From Streptomyces viridochromogenes DSM 40736 (GTDB lineage: Bacteria > Actinomycetota > Actinomycetes > Streptomycetales > Streptomycetaceae): a stretch of 64,000 bases of DNA. The translations under genes were made by a program, and so were the position numbers. This document shows, piece after piece, positions 36,363 through 44,420 of this stretch. A model generated the notes under the pieces. It did no database searches and was not told the DNA's origin. It saw only the letters and a program-made list of their open reading frames with translations. Where the stretch lies: assembly GCF_000158955.1 (NCBI RefSeq), contig NZ_GG657757.1:7963945-8027944 (forward strand), given 5' to 3'. Every line of letters starts with the position of its first letter. The first letter of the stretch is position 1.

Positions 36363-37022
36363 TCAGTCCGCCGGCAGCCACCTTGGCCCGTACAGCGCGG
36401 TGTCGGCTCCTGTGGCCAGGGCCCAGTAGCGGTCCCCGAAGGACCAGTGCCACCACTCGGTGGGATAGTTCACCAGGCCCGCGGCGGCCAGTGCGTCGCC
36501 GAGCACCCGGCGGTTGGCCCGCGCTTCGGGGCCGATGGTGGGGGCGTCGGTGTAACACGCGCCGTCGCTCTCTTCCGGGCTGGCGTTCACCCGGGTTCCC
36601 ATGTCGAGTTCCCGCCCGTCGGCGGAGACGAGGGTGAGGTCCACGGCGGCGCCGGCGCTGTGCGGTGCGATCTCCGGCGGGGATACGTACCGGCTCGCCG
36701 CCTCGCGGACCTGCGTCGGCGAGAAGTCCGGATTGCCGGCTCGCAGTTCGTCGGCATAGCGCTCGAAGTAGTGACTCTGCAGCGCGGGTGGCCGGTAGCC
36801 CTCGACGAACAGCAGCCGGAGGCCGGCCGGGAGCTGCTGCTGAGCCTGGAGCACACGGGTCAGGACCCCTTCGCGCAGATACGCGAACGCCCCCACAGGG
36901 TCGGCCTTGCGGGAGTCCATGGCGAGGGACACCTCGAGCCGGACGTCGACGAGTGGTTCGCCGCAGTCGGCTACCGGGATCGCCGCTACCCGTGGGTCTG
37001 ACATCAGCACGATCTCGTTCAT
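36363..37022 (-). CDS. D-alanyl-D-alanine dipeptidase (VanX-type, peptidase M15D)
   Basis: A 219-residue cytoplasmic-type zinc dipeptidase. It has the Arg-bearing loop FVEGYRPPALQ, the zinc motif PHSAGAAVDLTL (H and D ligands) and TEWWHWSFGDRYWA (Glu base and His ligand). VanX homologues hydrolyse D-Ala-D-Ala. In streptomycetes without vanHA nearby they more often recycle cell-wall dipeptides, which is likely here. The ATG at MNEIVLMSDPR matches the usual start in relatives; a GTG seven codons upstream is possible. Confidence 0.88.
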   Translation of the reverse strand: MNEIVLMSDPRVAAIPVADCGEPLVDVRLEVSLAMDSRKADPVGAFAYLREGVLTRVLQAQQQLPAGLRLLFVEGYRPPALQSHYFERYADELRAGNPDFSPTQVREAASRYVSPPEIAPHSAGAAVDLTLVSADGRELDMGTRVNASPEESDGACYTDAPTIGPEARANRRVLGDALAAAGLVNYPTEWWHWSFGDRYWALATGADTALYGPRWLPAD

Positions 37023-37097
37023 GCACGGATCGTCGTCGACCACCGGCTCGGCCGGGGCCGTGAAAACGAGTCGTTCGAGGGCGAACGAAGACGACTG

Positions 37098-37913
37098 TCA
37101 CTCCCCGGTGCGCCGCCGGAGCCCGTGGTGGGCGAGGAGCCAGTGGCCGAAGAGGGCTCCGCCGTAGACGACGTAGCCGACGCCGATGAGCCAGGACTCC
37201 ACCACGAGGACGACTCCGACGGCTCCGTAGCTGATCGCATTGGTGACGATCAGGGGCGTGAAGACGAAGTGGGAGAACGTGCGCAGGCCGACCAGGCCCA
37301 GCATGGTGGCCGCCGCCCCGGGGAGCAGATCGCTCCAGCGGACCTGTCCGCCCAGCAGGAAACGCTGCCCCCACCAGAAGAACAGCACACCGGACGCCGA
37401 GCTCAGCGCGATCCGCTCCGGCCCTGTGACGAGGCTCCGTGTCTGTACCTCCTGGTACAGGTACGCGGTCATGGCGATCATCCACACCGCTTGACGCCAG
37501 ACCCGGTGCCAGGGGCCCGCCGACAGGCCCCAGATCCGCTCGTAGCCGTTCTGCACGCTTCCCCCGAGCGCGATGCCGAAGACGGCGAGTGCGACTCCGC
37601 CGAGCACACTGGTCGTGCCGATGACTTTGCGCGGGGGGCTGATGATGTCCGTGAGCAGACGAGCGGACCGCCCGGACAGCCCCATGCCGTCGGCCAGCCA
37701 CAGTGCGAATCCGCCACGCTCCAGGGGATCGGCGGCGGCGACCACGATCAGCAGCGGCGCCAGCGTGACCAGGGCGAGCATGGCGAACCCGGTGGCCCGG
37801 TGCAGCAGCTCCAGGTCGCGTCCCTGCCGGACGAGGGTGTGCGCGCCCAGGCGTTCCCACCCGTGCTGGACCGTACGCCCCAGCCGGTTCACGGCATGCC
37901 GACTCGTACCCAC
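37098..37913 (-). CDS. YihY/BrkB-family inner membrane protein
   Basis: A protein of about 270 residues with six hydrophobic segments (ATGFAMLALVTLAPLLIVVAAA, SVLGGVALAVFGIALGG, VWMIAMTAYLYQ, ASGVLFFWWGQRFLLGG, LLPGAAATMLGLVGL, AVGVVLVVESWLIGVGYVVY). Family marks are SVQNGYERIW and FTPLIVTNAISYGAVG. The start is uncertain: GTGs at 37913 and 37892 are both plausible, and the frame is open further upstream. Often annotated as virulence factor BrkB, but the molecular function is unknown. Confidence 0.75.
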   Translation of the reverse strand: MGTSRHAVNRLGRTVQHGWERLGAHTLVRQGRDLELLHRATGFAMLALVTLAPLLIVVAAADPLERGGFALWLADGMGLSGRSARLLTDIISPPRKVIGTTSVLGGVALAVFGIALGGSVQNGYERIWGLSAGPWHRVWRQAVWMIAMTAYLYQEVQTRSLVTGPERIALSSASGVLFFWWGQRFLLGGQVRWSDLLPGAAATMLGLVGLRTFSHFVFTPLIVTNAISYGAVGVVLVVESWLIGVGYVVYGGALFGHWLLAHHGLRRRTGE

Positions 37914-38139
37914 ACGACGGGCGTGACCGGCCGTCGGCCCGCCACGCCGTGTGTCGCCCTGCGCGGTGTCCGCGGTGCGGTGCCGGTCACCGTTCGTTCT
38001 CCTCCCGGTACGCTCTCCGTCCCCGTCGCGGAATGCGTTGACCGTTTCGAAATGACACAAACGCCGCAGGAACGAAACCCCGGCCGTCGGAACGTCACCC
38101 GGGCGGCCGCCCCTCATGTGCGTCCGGCGGGCGGTCGCA

Positions 38140-38377
38140 TCACGCGACGGCGGTTCCCTCCAGCTCGACCATCTGGCCGGGGACCGCCAGCCGTGTCACC
38201 CCCGAGCATCGTGGTGGCCGGCGCGGCCTCGGCGGCGCCCAGCCGCGACGCCGGCACGCCGTAGTGCTGGAGAAGAAGGTCGACGTCGGTGGTGTGCCCG
38301 GAGACGATCTCACCCTGGTGGAATCCCATCTCCACCGACCACGTGACCGGGTTGACTGCCGTTCGGTCCACTGCCAC
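38140..38377 (-). pseudogene. RidA-family remnant with internal deletion and frameshift
   Basis: The minus strand starts like a RidA-type protein (AVNPVTWSVEMGFHQGEIVS) and ends like one (TDVDLLLQHYGVPASRLG, then in another frame VTRLAVPGQMVELEGTAVA and stop). Roughly 60 central residues are missing between VSGHT and TDVDL, and a frameshift follows TTMLG. Intact relatives deaminate reactive enamines; this copy cannot fold normally. Confidence 0.7.
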
Positions 38378-38592
38378 TTGAGTTCCAGGGCACCGCGCTG
38401 GCGGTCCGCGCCGAAGAAACCGACGCGGAGGGCCGGCTGCGGATGGAGGTGACCTTCCAGGATTCCGGACACGCCGAATGGGCCCTGTGGCAGCTCACCA
38501 CCGACGCGGAAGCCCTCGCCCCGCAGTGGTTGCGCGTCTCCCTGCGCAACCGCGCCGCCGCGCCGGCCACCCGCTACGGAGCATCATCCTGA
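38378..38592 (+). pseudogene. C-terminal remnant of a WYL-domain regulator
   Basis: About 70 codons encode EGRLRMEVTFQDSGHAEWAL, WQLTTDAEALAPQWLRVSL and a stop, matching the end of WYL-domain HTH regulators. No DNA-binding domain or start remains. It abuts the RidA remnant, so both are probably leftovers of a divergent regulator/target pair. Confidence 0.65.
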
Positions 38593-38649
38593 GATCCGTG
38601 GCCGACGGCCGCCGAGCGCGCCGCGCCCATCGCGCCCGGGCTGAGCCGT

Positions 38650-39504
38650 TCAGCCGGTGCGGTACAGAGCCGTCAGCAGTTCGACGGCGGACTGGGTGGC
38701 GGGATGAGGGTCGTCCCGCCACCAGGCGAGGCGTACGACGATCGGCTCGGCGTCGAGCACCGGCAGATAGGCCACGCCTGGCCTCGGGTACTGGTGGGCG
38801 GTGGACTCCGCGGTCATGCCGACGCACCGGCCGCTCGAGATGACGGTGAGCCAGTCGTCGACGTCGTGGGTCTCCTCGGTCGCCGGACGCGAGTCCGGCG
38901 GCCAGAGCTCCGGGGTGGTCGTCCCGGTCCGGCGGTCCACCAGCAGCGTGCGCTGCGCGAGATCGGACAGCCGGACGGAACTGCTCGAAGCGAGGGGGTC
39001 GTCGGCGGAGACGGCGGCCACGCGCCGCTCCAGCCCCACGATGGCCGCGTCGAACCGCCGGTCGTCCAGGGGCCTGCGGACCACCGCGAGGTCGCAGGCG
39101 CCTTCCCCGAGACCGGCGGTGGCGGAGTTGGACCGGATCAGATGCAGATCCGTGCCGGGGTGTGCCTTCGCCCAGCGGCGCTGGAAGGCGGCCGTGTGCC
39201 GGCCCACGGCCGACCAGGCGTAGCCGACACGCAGACTCGTGTGGCCCGAGGTGGCCTCCCGGACCAGGTGGTCCGCCTCGGCCAGCACCCTCCTCGCCTG
39301 TGCGACCACCCTCAGCCCGGTCGCCGTCGGCGTCACCTCCCGCGAGGTGCGGCGCAACACCCTCACACCCAGGACCCGTTCGAGCGAGGCCAGAGTCCGG
39401 GACACGGCGGCCTGGGAGACGCCGAGTGCGATGGCCGCGTCGGTGAAGGTGCCCTCGTCCACGATGGCGACGAGACACCGTAGGTGCCGGAGCTCCAGAT
39501 CCAT
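38650..39504 (-). CDS. LysR-family transcriptional regulator
   Basis: A 284-residue LTTR. The N-terminal helix-turn-helix reads LRHLRCLVAIVDEGTFTDAAIALGVSQAAVSRTL, and the effector-binding domain includes SLRVGYAWSAVGRHT. It is divergent from an EamA transporter gene with 68 bp between the start codons, the classic arrangement in which the LysR protein controls its neighbour. The ligand is unknown. Confidence 0.9.
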   Translation of the reverse strand: MDLELRHLRCLVAIVDEGTFTDAAIALGVSQAAVSRTLASLERVLGVRVLRRTSREVTPTATGLRVVAQARRVLAEADHLVREATSGHTSLRVGYAWSAVGRHTAAFQRRWAKAHPGTDLHLIRSNSATAGLGEGACDLAVVRRPLDDRRFDAAIVGLERRVAAVSADDPLASSSSVRLSDLAQRTLLVDRRTGTTTPELWPPDSRPATEETHDVDDWLTVISSGRCVGMTAESTAHQYPRPGVAYLPVLDAEPIVVRLAWWRDDPHPATQSAVELLTALYRTG

Positions 39505-39572
39505 GAGCCCAGCGTATAGACAGCGATGCAGATGCATTTTGCGAAGGCGAGGTCGTCCCACACGATCGGCAC

Positions 39573-40484
39573 ATGCGAGCCGATGCCACCGCCGTCCCCG
39601 CGGGACATACCGCCGAGCCCTTGCCTCCCGAGCCGTCCCGAGGGCGTCTGGCCGGAGTGGCCACCATGATCGGCAGCGGTCTGTCCAACCAGACCGGCGC
39701 CGCGATCGGCTCCCTCGCCTTCCCCGTGCTCGGGCCGGTCGGCGTCGTCGCGGTCCGCCAGTACGTCGCGGCCGTCGCGCTCACGGCTGTCGCACGCCCC
39801 GGGCTGCGCAGCCTCACCTGGTGGCAGTGGCGGCCGGTGCTGGGACTGGCCTTGGTGTTCGGGACGATGAACCTGTCCCTCTACACCGCCATCGACCGGA
39901 TCGGACTCGGCCTCGCGGTCACCCTGGAGTTCCTGGGCCCGCTGGCCATCGCGCTGGGCGGAGCGCGCCGCCGGGTCGACGCGTGGTGTGCGGTGATCGC
40001 CGCGGCAGGCGCCGTCACCCTCATGCGTCCGCGGCCCTCGACCGACTACCTGGGCCTCGGGCTGGGGCTGCTGGCCGCGTGCTGCTGGGCCTCGTACATC
40101 ATCCTCAACCGGACCGTGGGCCGTCGCGTACCCGGGGCGCAGGGGTCCGCGGCGGCCGCTCTCGTGTCCGCCGTGATGTTCCTGCCCGTCGGCATCGCGG
40201 TGGTCCTGCGTCATCCTCCGACCGCCGGCGCCATCGGCTGTGCCGTCGCCGCCGGTGTGCTCTCCTCGGCCGTCCCCTATCTCGCCGACCTGTTCACCCT
40301 GCGCCGCGTGCCCGCGCAGGCGTTCGGCCTCTTCATGAGCGTCAACCCGCTCCTCGCCGCCCTAGTGGGCTGGATCGGACTCGGGCAGGGGCTGGGCGGC
40401 GCGGAGTGGGCGGCGATCGCGGCCGTCGTCTCCGCCAACACCGCCGGCATGCTCGCCCGGGGCGGCCGGTGTACAGCGGGTTGA
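39573..40484 (+). CDS. EamA/DMT-family transporter
   Basis: A 303-residue protein with ten hydrophobic segments and two EamA repeats. The first includes VATMIGSGLSNQTGAAIGSL and NLSLYTAIDRIGLGLAVTLEFLGPL; the second LGLLAACCWASYIILNRTVG and RVPAQAFGLFMSVNPLLAALVG. Relatives export amino acids or metabolites (RhtA/YdcZ-like). It is probably controlled by the divergent LysR regulator. Confidence 0.85.
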   Translation: MRADATAVPAGHTAEPLPPEPSRGRLAGVATMIGSGLSNQTGAAIGSLAFPVLGPVGVVAVRQYVAAVALTAVARPGLRSLTWWQWRPVLGLALVFGTMNLSLYTAIDRIGLGLAVTLEFLGPLAIALGGARRRVDAWCAVIAAAGAVTLMRPRPSTDYLGLGLGLLAACCWASYIILNRTVGRRVPGAQGSAAAALVSAVMFLPVGIAVVLRHPPTAGAIGCAVAAGVLSSAVPYLADLFTLRRVPAQAFGLFMSVNPLLAALVGWIGLGQGLGGAEWAAIAAVVSANTAGMLARGGRCTAG

Positions 40485-40605
40485 GGCACGGGAGCACGGC
40501 GGGAACCGTGTCGCACATCGAGCGCTTCTTTGCCTGCTGCGCATCGCCGCGTGCGACTTCCGGCCGCCCGGTTCCGGCCGAGTCCGCCCGGTTCCGGCTG
40601 ACCCC

Positions 40606-40653
40606 TTGACCCTCGGCGCACCCTCCCCGATGCTCAGTTGCGTATAGCGGTGC
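40606..40653 (+). promoter_or_regulatory. Promoter region of the formaldehyde dehydrogenase gene with a half operator
   Basis: TTGACC at 40606 is a possible -35. At 40637 the sequence GTTGC-GTATAGC-GGTGC keeps only the left half of the GTTGC-N7-GCAAC dyad found in the rest of the betaine island, at the same distance (31 bp) from the -35. Binding is uncertain. Confidence 0.35.
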
Positions 40654-40718
40654 GTGTACCTGATGAGGCAACTCATGGGCAGCGCGCCCGCGCGTGTTTC
40701 CCGTCTGAGGAGCAGCTC

Positions 40719-41804
40719 ATGGCTCACGAGGTTCGTGCCGTCGTCGCCCGGAAGAAGGGCGCACCGGTTTCCGTCGAGACGATCGTCGTCCCCGATCCCG
40801 GCCCGGGTGAGGCGCTGGTCAAGGTCGAGGCGTGCGGCGTCTGCCACACCGACCTCCACTACCGCGAGGGCGGGATCAACGACGAGTTCCCCTTCCTGCT
40901 GGGACACGAGGCGGCCGGCCGCGTCGAGGCCGTGGGGGAGGGCGTCACCGGCGTCCAGCCCGGTGACTTCGTCATCCTCAACTGGCGTGCCGTCTGCGGC
41001 CAGTGCCGGGCGTGCAGCAAGGGCAAGCCCTGGTACTGCTTCGCCACGCACAACGCGACGCAGCCGATGACGCTGCTCGACGGCACCCCGCTCTCGCCCG
41101 CCCTCGGCATCGGCGCCTTCGCGGAGAAGACGCTGGTCGCGGCCGGACAGTGCACCAAGGTGGACCCGGCCGCACCGGCGACGGCCGCCGGTCTGCTCGG
41201 CTGCGGTGTCATGGCGGGCTTCGGCGCCGCCGTGAACACCGGCGCCGTCGGCCGGGGGGACTCCGTCGCCGTCATCGGCTGCGGCGGTGTCGGCATGGCG
41301 GCCGTCGCGGGCGCCCGGCTCGCCGGCGCGTCCAAGGTCATCGCCGTCGACATCGACCGGCGCAAGCTCGACCGGGCCATGGCCATGGGGGCCACCCACA
41401 CGGTCGACGGCACGAAGGGCGACGTCGTGGAGGCGGTGCGCGAACTGACCGGAGGGTTCGGCGCCGACGTCGTCGTCGAGGCGGTCGGCCGCCCCGAGAC
41501 GTACCGGCAGGCCTTCTACGCCCGGGACCTGGCCGGCACGGTCGTGCTGGTCGGTGTGCCCACCCCGGAGATGAAGGTGGAGCTGCCGCTCCTCGACGTC
41601 TTCGGGCGGGGCGGTTCGCTGAAGTCCAGCTGGTACGGCGACTGCCTGCCCTCGCGTGACTTCCCGGCCCTCATCGACCTGTACCTGGGCGGCCGGTTCG
41701 ACCTGGACGCCTTCGTCTCCGAGACCATCGGCCTCGGTGACGTGGAGGAGGCCTTCGAGAAGATGCACGGCGGCGACGTGCTGCGCTCCGTGGTGGTGCT
41801 GTGA
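40719..41804 (+). CDS. mscR: S-(hydroxymethyl)mycothiol dehydrogenase (formaldehyde detoxification)
   Basis: A 361-residue zinc-dependent medium-chain dehydrogenase. It has catalytic zinc ligands in ACGVCHTDLHY and LLGHEAAG, the structural zinc loop CGQCRACSKGKPWYC, and the NAD loop VIGCGGVGMAAVAGA with VDIDRRKL. These match mycothiol-dependent formaldehyde dehydrogenases (MscR/AdhE2). It oxidises the adduct of formaldehyde with mycothiol. The four demethylation steps encoded downstream release formaldehyde, so its place here makes sense. The ATG follows GAGGAG and the gene overlaps the next by TGATG. Confidence 0.88.
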   Translation: MAHEVRAVVARKKGAPVSVETIVVPDPGPGEALVKVEACGVCHTDLHYREGGINDEFPFLLGHEAAGRVEAVGEGVTGVQPGDFVILNWRAVCGQCRACSKGKPWYCFATHNATQPMTLLDGTPLSPALGIGAFAEKTLVAAGQCTKVDPAAPATAAGLLGCGVMAGFGAAVNTGAVGRGDSVAVIGCGGVGMAAVAGARLAGASKVIAVDIDRRKLDRAMAMGATHTVDGTKGDVVEAVRELTGGFGADVVVEAVGRPETYRQAFYARDLAGTVVLVGVPTPEMKVELPLLDVFGRGGSLKSSWYGDCLPSRDFPALIDLYLGGRFDLDAFVSETIGLGDVEEAFEKMHGGDVLRSVVVL

Positions 41805-42439
41805 TGGCCGGCGCACCGCGCGTCGAACACCTCGTCACGAGCGGCACCTTCAGTCTCGACGGCGGCACCTGGGACGTGGAGAACAACGTCTGGATCATCG
41901 GTGACGACGACGAGGTGGTCGTCATCGACGCGGCGCACGACTCCGACGCCGTCCTGGAGGCCGTCGGCGACCGGCGCCTGTCGGCCGTCGTGTGCACCCA
42001 CGCCCATGACGACCACGTGCGCGCGGCACCGGACGTCGCACTCGCCACGGGCGCTCCCGTCCTCCTGCACCCCGACGACCAGGTGCTCTGGAAGATGACG
42101 CACCCGAACCGGCGCCCCGACGGACCACTCGCCGACGGCGACGAGATCGTCGTGGCGGGCATCGGCCTGCGCGTCCTGCACACACCCGGGCACGCGCCCG
42201 GGGCCGTGTGCCTGTACGCCCCCGACCTGGGGGCACTGTTCAGCGGCGACACGCTGTTCGCGGGCGGACCCGGCGCGACCGGACGCTCGTACAGCGACTT
42301 CGGCACCATCATCACCTCGATCGGTGAGCGGCTGCTGACGCTCCCGGGCGAGACGGTCGTCCACACCGGACACGGCGACACGACCACCGTCGAGGCGGAA
42401 GCCCCGCACCTGGAGGAGTGGGCCGCCCGCGGCTGGTGA
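41804..42439 (+). CDS. MBL-fold hydrolase partnered with the mycothiol dehydrogenase
   Basis: A 211-residue metallo-beta-lactamase-fold protein with the metal motif CTHAHDDH (H-x-H-x-D-H), TPGHAPGAVCL, the bridging Asp in LFSGDTLF, and HTGHGDTTTV. Its start overlaps the mscR stop, as in many actinomycetes. It probably hydrolyses S-formylmycothiol to formate and free thiol, the glyoxalase-II-like step; this is context inference. Confidence 0.82.
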   Translation: MAGAPRVEHLVTSGTFSLDGGTWDVENNVWIIGDDDEVVVIDAAHDSDAVLEAVGDRRLSAVVCTHAHDDHVRAAPDVALATGAPVLLHPDDQVLWKMTHPNRRPDGPLADGDEIVVAGIGLRVLHTPGHAPGAVCLYAPDLGALFSGDTLFAGGPGATGRSYSDFGTIITSIGERLLTLPGETVVHTGHGDTTTVEAEAPHLEEWAARGW

Positions 42440-42464
42440 CACGGGCGTCGCCCCGCCCGGCCCC

Positions 42465-42522
42465 GGCCGTCACAGCCCGCCATGGCCGTCACAGCCCGCC
42501 ATGGCCGTCACAGCCCCGCCGT
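42465..42522. repeat. Three tandem 19-20 bp repeats
   Basis: The unit GGCCGTCACAGCCCGCCAT occurs twice exactly and a third time with small changes, just after the hydrolase gene. Units abut without spacers, so it is a minisatellite-like tract, not CRISPR. No strong hairpin is evident. Confidence 0.8.
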
Positions 42523-42671
42523 GGCCGGAACCCGTCGGTCTTGTCGGCCCCTCCCCGCTGGTGGGCCTGAGCGGCGGGTTCCGGCGCCCGGAATGTGCGG
42601 CGCCGACGTTCCCGATGCCCCGGTTCTGCGGGGGTGCCCCGCCCTGACCTGCGTTTCTCATCATGCGCAAC

Positions 42672-42688
42672 GTTCCGCATGATGCAAC
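42672..42688. promoter_or_regulatory. IclR-type dyad, upstream copy before the ferredoxin gene
   Basis: GTTCC-GCATGAT-GCAAC matches the island's GTTGC-N7-GCAAC dyad with one mismatch, 35 bp before the -35. Confidence 0.5.
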
Positions 42689-42755
42689 GCGAAATATGGG
42701 CGTCGGGTGTCCCGTGAACTCCTTGACAAGGGTTTGCGGGCGCCTCCAAACTGGC

Positions 42756-42772
42756 GTTGCGTTCACCGCAAT
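42756..42772. promoter_or_regulatory. IclR-type dyad at the transcription start of the ferredoxin gene
   Basis: GTTGC-GTTCACC-GCAAT matches the dyad with one mismatch. It lies just after the -10 element, where a bound repressor would stop initiation. Confidence 0.6.
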
Positions 42773-42799
42773 CCGTTCCGCTATACGCACCGAGGTGTC

Positions 42800-43162
42800 A
42801 TGATGATTCCCGCGTGCCGTCTCGTGGATCTGCCCCGAGGCGAGGCCCACAGGCTCGACATCGACCCGCCGGTCTCGGTGTTCCACACCGATGACGGCGA
42901 ACTCTTCGCCATCGACGACACATGCACCCACCAGGACGCCTCGCTCGCCGACGGCTGGCTGGAGGGATGCGAGGTCGAATGCCCGCTGCATGCCTCGAAG
43001 TTCAACCTCAAGACCGGAGCCGTCGACGCCCCGCCGGCCAAGCTCCCGGTGCGCACGCACGAGGTCTTCGTCGAGGACGGCATGATCTATGTCCGGCTGT
43101 CCACGTCGGCCCCGAACCTGCCTCCCTGCATCGCCGCCCGGCTGGCCGGGGGCGTCGCGTGA
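42800..43162 (+). CDS. Rieske-type ferredoxin of a three-component oxygenase
   Basis: A 120-residue soluble Rieske [2Fe-2S] protein. Its cluster motif is C-T-H, a 16-residue gap including ASLADGWLEG, then C-P-L-H. It passes electrons from the reductase encoded next to the terminal oxygenase two genes on. The stop overlaps the reductase GTG (GTGA). Two adjacent ATGs are possible starts. Confidence 0.88.
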   Translation: MMIPACRLVDLPRGEAHRLDIDPPVSVFHTDDGELFAIDDTCTHQDASLADGWLEGCEVECPLHASKFNLKTGAVDAPPAKLPVRTHEVFVEDGMIYVRLSTSAPNLPPCIAARLAGGVA

Positions 43163-44322
43163 GGACGGTGGCCGTGGTGGGCGCGTCGCTGGCGGGTCTG
43201 TCAGCGGCGCGCTCGTTGCGCAAGCAGGGATACGACGGACGGCTCGTCGTCATCGGCGACGAGATACATCGCCCCTACGACAGGCCGCCCCTGTCCAAGG
43301 AGTTCCTGGCCGGCGGTATCGGCGAAGCCGATCTCGCACTGGAGCCGGACGACGAGGACCTGCGGGCGGAGTGGCTCCTCGGAGCCCGCGCCGCCGGACT
43401 CGCCACCACGCCGCGCGCCGTGCGGCTCACCGACGGCCGCGAGGTGAGAGCCGACGGCATCGTCATCGCCACCGGCGCCTCCGCCCGGACCCTGCCCGGC
43501 ATGGAAGGTCTGACCGGTGTGCACACCCTGCGCACCCTGGACGACGCCCGCGCCCTGCGCGACGAACTGGCCCTGGGCGGACGCCTGGTGGTGATCGGCG
43601 GTGGCTTCATCGGCGCCGAGGTCGCCTCCACCGCCCACGCTCTCGGCCTCGACGCGACCATCGTCGAGGCGGCGCCCACACCCCTGGCCGGACCGCTCGG
43701 CGCGACCATGGGGAGCATCGTCTCCGCCCTCCACACCGACCACGGGGTACGCCTGTTGTGCGGGGTGGGCGTCAAGGGGCTGAGCGGCGAGACCCGCGTC
43801 GACGCCGTCCTGCTGGAGGACGGCCGCAGCATCCCCGCCGACATCGTCGTCGTGGGTGTGGGCGCCCGTCCCTGCGTGGAGTGGCTGCAGGGCTCCGGCG
43901 TCGAGCTCGGCGACGGCGTCACGTGCGGTGCGGACGGTCGTACCAGCCTCGCCGGGGTCGTCGCGGTCGGCGACTGCGCCTCCTGGTACGACCCGCGCGC
44001 GGGCACCCACCGCCGCGTCGAGCACTGGACCGGAGCCCGGGAACGCCCCGACGCGGCCGTCGCCGCACTGCTGTCCTGGGGCGAGTCCGAACCGGGTGTA
44101 CCCCGGCCGCCGTACTTCTGGTCCGACCAGTACGGCGTGAAGATCCAGTTCGCGGGCAACGCGGCCCGCGCCGACAGCGTGACCATCGAGGAAGGCACAG
44201 CGGACGACCGCAACGTCCTGGCCGTCTACCGGCGTGCCGGACACCCGGTCGCCGTCCTCGGGATGAACCAGCCGCGGCTGTTCACACGCTGGCGCAAGCA
44301 GCTCGCGGCCAAGGCGTCCTGA
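43159..44322 (+). CDS. FAD-dependent ferredoxin reductase of the oxygenase system
   Basis: A 387-residue reductase of the BphA4/rubredoxin-reductase class. It has the FAD loop VAVVGASLAGLSAARSL, RPPLSKEFLAGG, IVIATGASARTLPG, the NAD loop VVIGGGFIGAEVA, and VVAVGDCASWYDP. It takes electrons from NADH and reduces the Rieske ferredoxin. The same trio serves aromatic dioxygenases elsewhere; here the oxygenase and neighbours point to glycine betaine. Confidence 0.88.
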   Translation: MRTVAVVGASLAGLSAARSLRKQGYDGRLVVIGDEIHRPYDRPPLSKEFLAGGIGEADLALEPDDEDLRAEWLLGARAAGLATTPRAVRLTDGREVRADGIVIATGASARTLPGMEGLTGVHTLRTLDDARALRDELALGGRLVVIGGGFIGAEVASTAHALGLDATIVEAAPTPLAGPLGATMGSIVSALHTDHGVRLLCGVGVKGLSGETRVDAVLLEDGRSIPADIVVVGVGARPCVEWLQGSGVELGDGVTCGADGRTSLAGVVAVGDCASWYDPRAGTHRRVEHWTGARERPDAAVAALLSWGESEPGVPRPPYFWSDQYGVKIQFAGNAARADSVTIEEGTADDRNVLAVYRRAGHPVAVLGMNQPRLFTRWRKQLAAKAS

Positions 44323-44420
44323 CAAGGACCGTCGGTGCGCTGCTCCTTGCTCGACGACGTCCGGTGCGGCTCGTCCCCGCGCGCGTGCCCGACCCACGAC
44401 GCTTCCCCGAGGAGTGCCCT

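Larger units (their letters stand above)
42523..42799 (+). promoter_or_regulatory. Promoter region of the betaine monooxygenase genes
   Basis: TTGACA (42723-42728) and CAAACT (42747-42752) form a promoter with an 18-bp spacer. It drives the Rieske ferredoxin gene, whose ATG at 42800 follows GAGGT. One dyad lies upstream of the -35 and one overlaps the transcription start. No gene is seen in this stretch. Confidence 0.6.

Noticed and set aside
36363..37022. Glycopeptide-resistance gene (vanX of a vanHAX operon)
   Set aside because: No vanH, vanA or vanRS genes are adjacent; the enzyme is better read as a stand-alone dipeptidase.
42465..42522. CRISPR-like repetition
   Set aside because: The units are contiguous without unique spacers and only three are present.
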